From positions 1-15,205 of the forward strand of contig SLPP01000053.1 in assembly GCA_007131945.1 (NCBI GenBank): a stretch of DNA of 15,205 nucleotides. Reading direction: 5' to 3'. Made by a program: the position numbers and the translations under genes. Below the pieces are notes generated by a model, which was not told where the DNA came from, made no database searches, and saw nothing but the letters and a program-made list of their open reading frames with translations. This stretch comes from Paracoccaceae bacterium (GTDB taxonomy: Bacteria; Pseudomonadota; Alphaproteobacteria; Rhodobacterales; Rhodobacteraceae). Numbering within the stretch: position 1 is the stretch's first letter; every line of letters begins with the position of its first letter. Below, one piece after another: positions 14,261 to 15,205 of the stretch.

Positions 14261-15205
14261 ATGCCGATTGCACGACTGACCGCTCTGGCGGCCGCCGCCG
14301 CCATGACCCTCGCCGCCCCGGCCGCGGCCGCCGACTATCCCAGCGGCACGATCAACTGGGTGATCCCCTTCGGCGCCGGCGGCGGTTCGGACCGGCTGGC
14401 GCGGATGTTCGCGGCCGAGGCCGAGCGCCATTTCGGCGGCGCCCGGCTCAATGTCGAGAACCACCCCGGCGCCGGCGCGGTCACCGGCTGGCTGCACGTC
14501 CTGGGCCAGCCCGCCGACGGCTATACCGTCTTCAACGCCACGCCGACGCCGATCATCACGCTCCTGAGCGAGGAGGAGGCGCCGGTCGATCCCGGCCAGA
14601 TCGAGATCCTCGGCTATCTCGGCGCCTTCGCCTCGGTTCTGGTCGTGCGCGAGGACGAGTTTCCCGACTGGGAAAGCTTCGTCGCGGCGCTGCAGGAGCG
14701 GCCGGTGACCATCGGCGGGACCAACGCGCTGCTCCTCGGCGCGGCGAACGTGATCGACCAGGCCGGCGCCACGGCGATCTACGTGCCCTACGGCAGCACC
14801 GGCGAATCGGTGACCGACTTCCTCGGCGGGCATATCGACGTCGCCGCGGTGACCGAGTCGACGGCGCTGACCATCGTGCCGGAAAACGGCATCGCGCTGA
14901 TCAACACCTCGTCGATCGCGCTGCCCGACGATGTCAACGAGGCGCTGGGCAACCCGCCGATGGCCCGCGACCTCGGCTTCACCGGCCTTGCCTTCCCGCG
15001 CTGGGTCGGCATGCATCCCGACACGCCCGAGGAGCGGATGGCGGCCTTCGCCGCGATGTTCGAGGCCGCCGCGACCGATCCCGAGGTGCAGGCCGCCTTC
15101 GAGGCCGCCGGCGAGCCGATCATCTTCCTCGACCGCGCGGCGGCGGCGGCCGACTACGAGGCGATGGTCAACACGATGCGCAACGCGATCGAGCTTCTCC
15201 AGTGA
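14261..15205 (+). CDS. Tripartite tricarboxylate transporter (TTT) substrate-binding protein, TctC/Bug family
   Basis: A complete 314-residue periplasmic receptor; its TGA is the last three bases of the window. Residues 1-24 are a signal peptide with cleavage near AAAA-DYPSG. Family motifs are VIPFGAGGGSDRLAR (34-48), VENHPGAGAVTGW (65-77), PADGYTV (84-90) and the VPYGSTGESVTDFLGGHID stretch in the middle. Bug proteins bind small carboxylates such as citrate, other di- or tricarboxylates, or aromatic and amino acid acids. The ATG at 14261 is fixed by GGGAGGAAG eight bases upstream. The gene diverges from the AtuA-like operon. The membrane partners TctA and TctB are not in the window; they could lie just beyond its right edge, or the protein may be an orphan receptor, as is common in this family. 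Confidence 0.93.
   Translation: MPIARLTALAAAAAMTLAAPAAAADYPSGTINWVIPFGAGGGSDRLARMFAAEAERHFGGARLNVENHPGAGAVTGWLHVLGQPADGYTVFNATPTPIITLLSEEEAPVDPGQIEILGYLGAFASVLVVREDEFPDWESFVAALQERPVTIGGTNALLLGAANVIDQAGATAIYVPYGSTGESVTDFLGGHIDVAAVTESTALTIVPENGIALINTSSIALPDDVNEALGNPPMARDLGFTGLAFPRWVGMHPDTPEERMAAFAAMFEAAATDPEVQAAFEAAGEPIIFLDRAAAAADYEAMVNTMRNAIELLQ

Noticed and set aside
1..15205. CRISPR arrays, insertion sequences, tRNA or rRNA genes, phage or defence genes
   Set aside because: None seen: no regularly spaced long repeats, no transposase-like frame, no tRNA-like cloverleaf, and all coding frames are explained by metabolic, transport or regulatory families.

Overview
This 15.2 kb window is very GC-rich and gene-dense. 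Almost every base lies in a coding sequence, codons overwhelmingly end in G or C, ribosome sites are often GGGAGG-like, and promoters have a good TTGAC-type -35 with a degenerate -10. Two periplasmic solute-binding proteins (TRAP and TTT types), a hydroxyproline cluster and several oxygenases suggest a free-living alphaproteobacterium, most likely a Rhodobacterales relative. That placement is inferred from style and gene content, not from a marker gene. I see no rRNA, tRNA, CRISPR array, insertion sequence or phage gene. No stretch of more than 300 bases lacks a gene.

Left part (1-6196), an oxidative catabolic module. A leftward operon encodes a short-chain dehydrogenase (969-1745) and a flavin-containing monooxygenase cut by the window edge (1-944). 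A divergent AraC-type regulator follows (1846-2913). The gap between them holds two 17-base direct repeats with a 20-base period, placed next to an extended -10 promoter as in classical AraC-activated promoters. Rightward come a VOC (glyoxalase/extradiol-type) protein (3079-3666), a TRAP solute-binding protein without membrane subunits (3814-4857) and a group A flavoprotein hydroxylase (4919-6196). Two flavin monooxygenases, a dehydrogenase and a possible ring-opening or isomerising VOC enzyme fit uptake and oxidation of a cyclic or aromatic substrate whose identity the sequence does not give.

Middle part (6350-11302), a hydroxyproline or related cyclic amino acid module. A leftward GntR/FCD regulator faces, across an A+T-rich operator palindrome, a DapA-family lyase/deaminase (7137-8096). 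That gene overlaps a 4-hydroxyproline 2-epimerase-like racemase with both catalytic cysteines (8087-9022). After 145 bases come an enolase-superfamily enzyme resembling cis-3-hydroxyproline dehydratase or hydroxyproline-betaine epimerase (9168-10271) and, overlapping it, a second proline-racemase-family protein whose two catalytic positions are Ser and Thr (10271-11302). The epimerase and lyase supply two steps of trans-4-hydroxyproline breakdown. The D-hydroxyproline oxidase and the semialdehyde dehydrogenase of that pathway are not in the window.

Right part (11430-15205). An AbrB-family membrane protein (11430-12455) converges with a leftward AtuA-like/DUF4387 gene pair (14108-12452); the two stop codons share one CTAG. 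A TctC-type solute-binding protein (14261-15205) is divergent from the pair, is complete at the window edge, and has no TctA/TctB partner in view.

The best leads are the AraC direct-repeat operator architecture, the Ser/Thr proline-racemase paralogue beside a canonical Cys/Cys one, and the solute-binding proteins that lack their transporters. I see no wholly new defence or mobile system.
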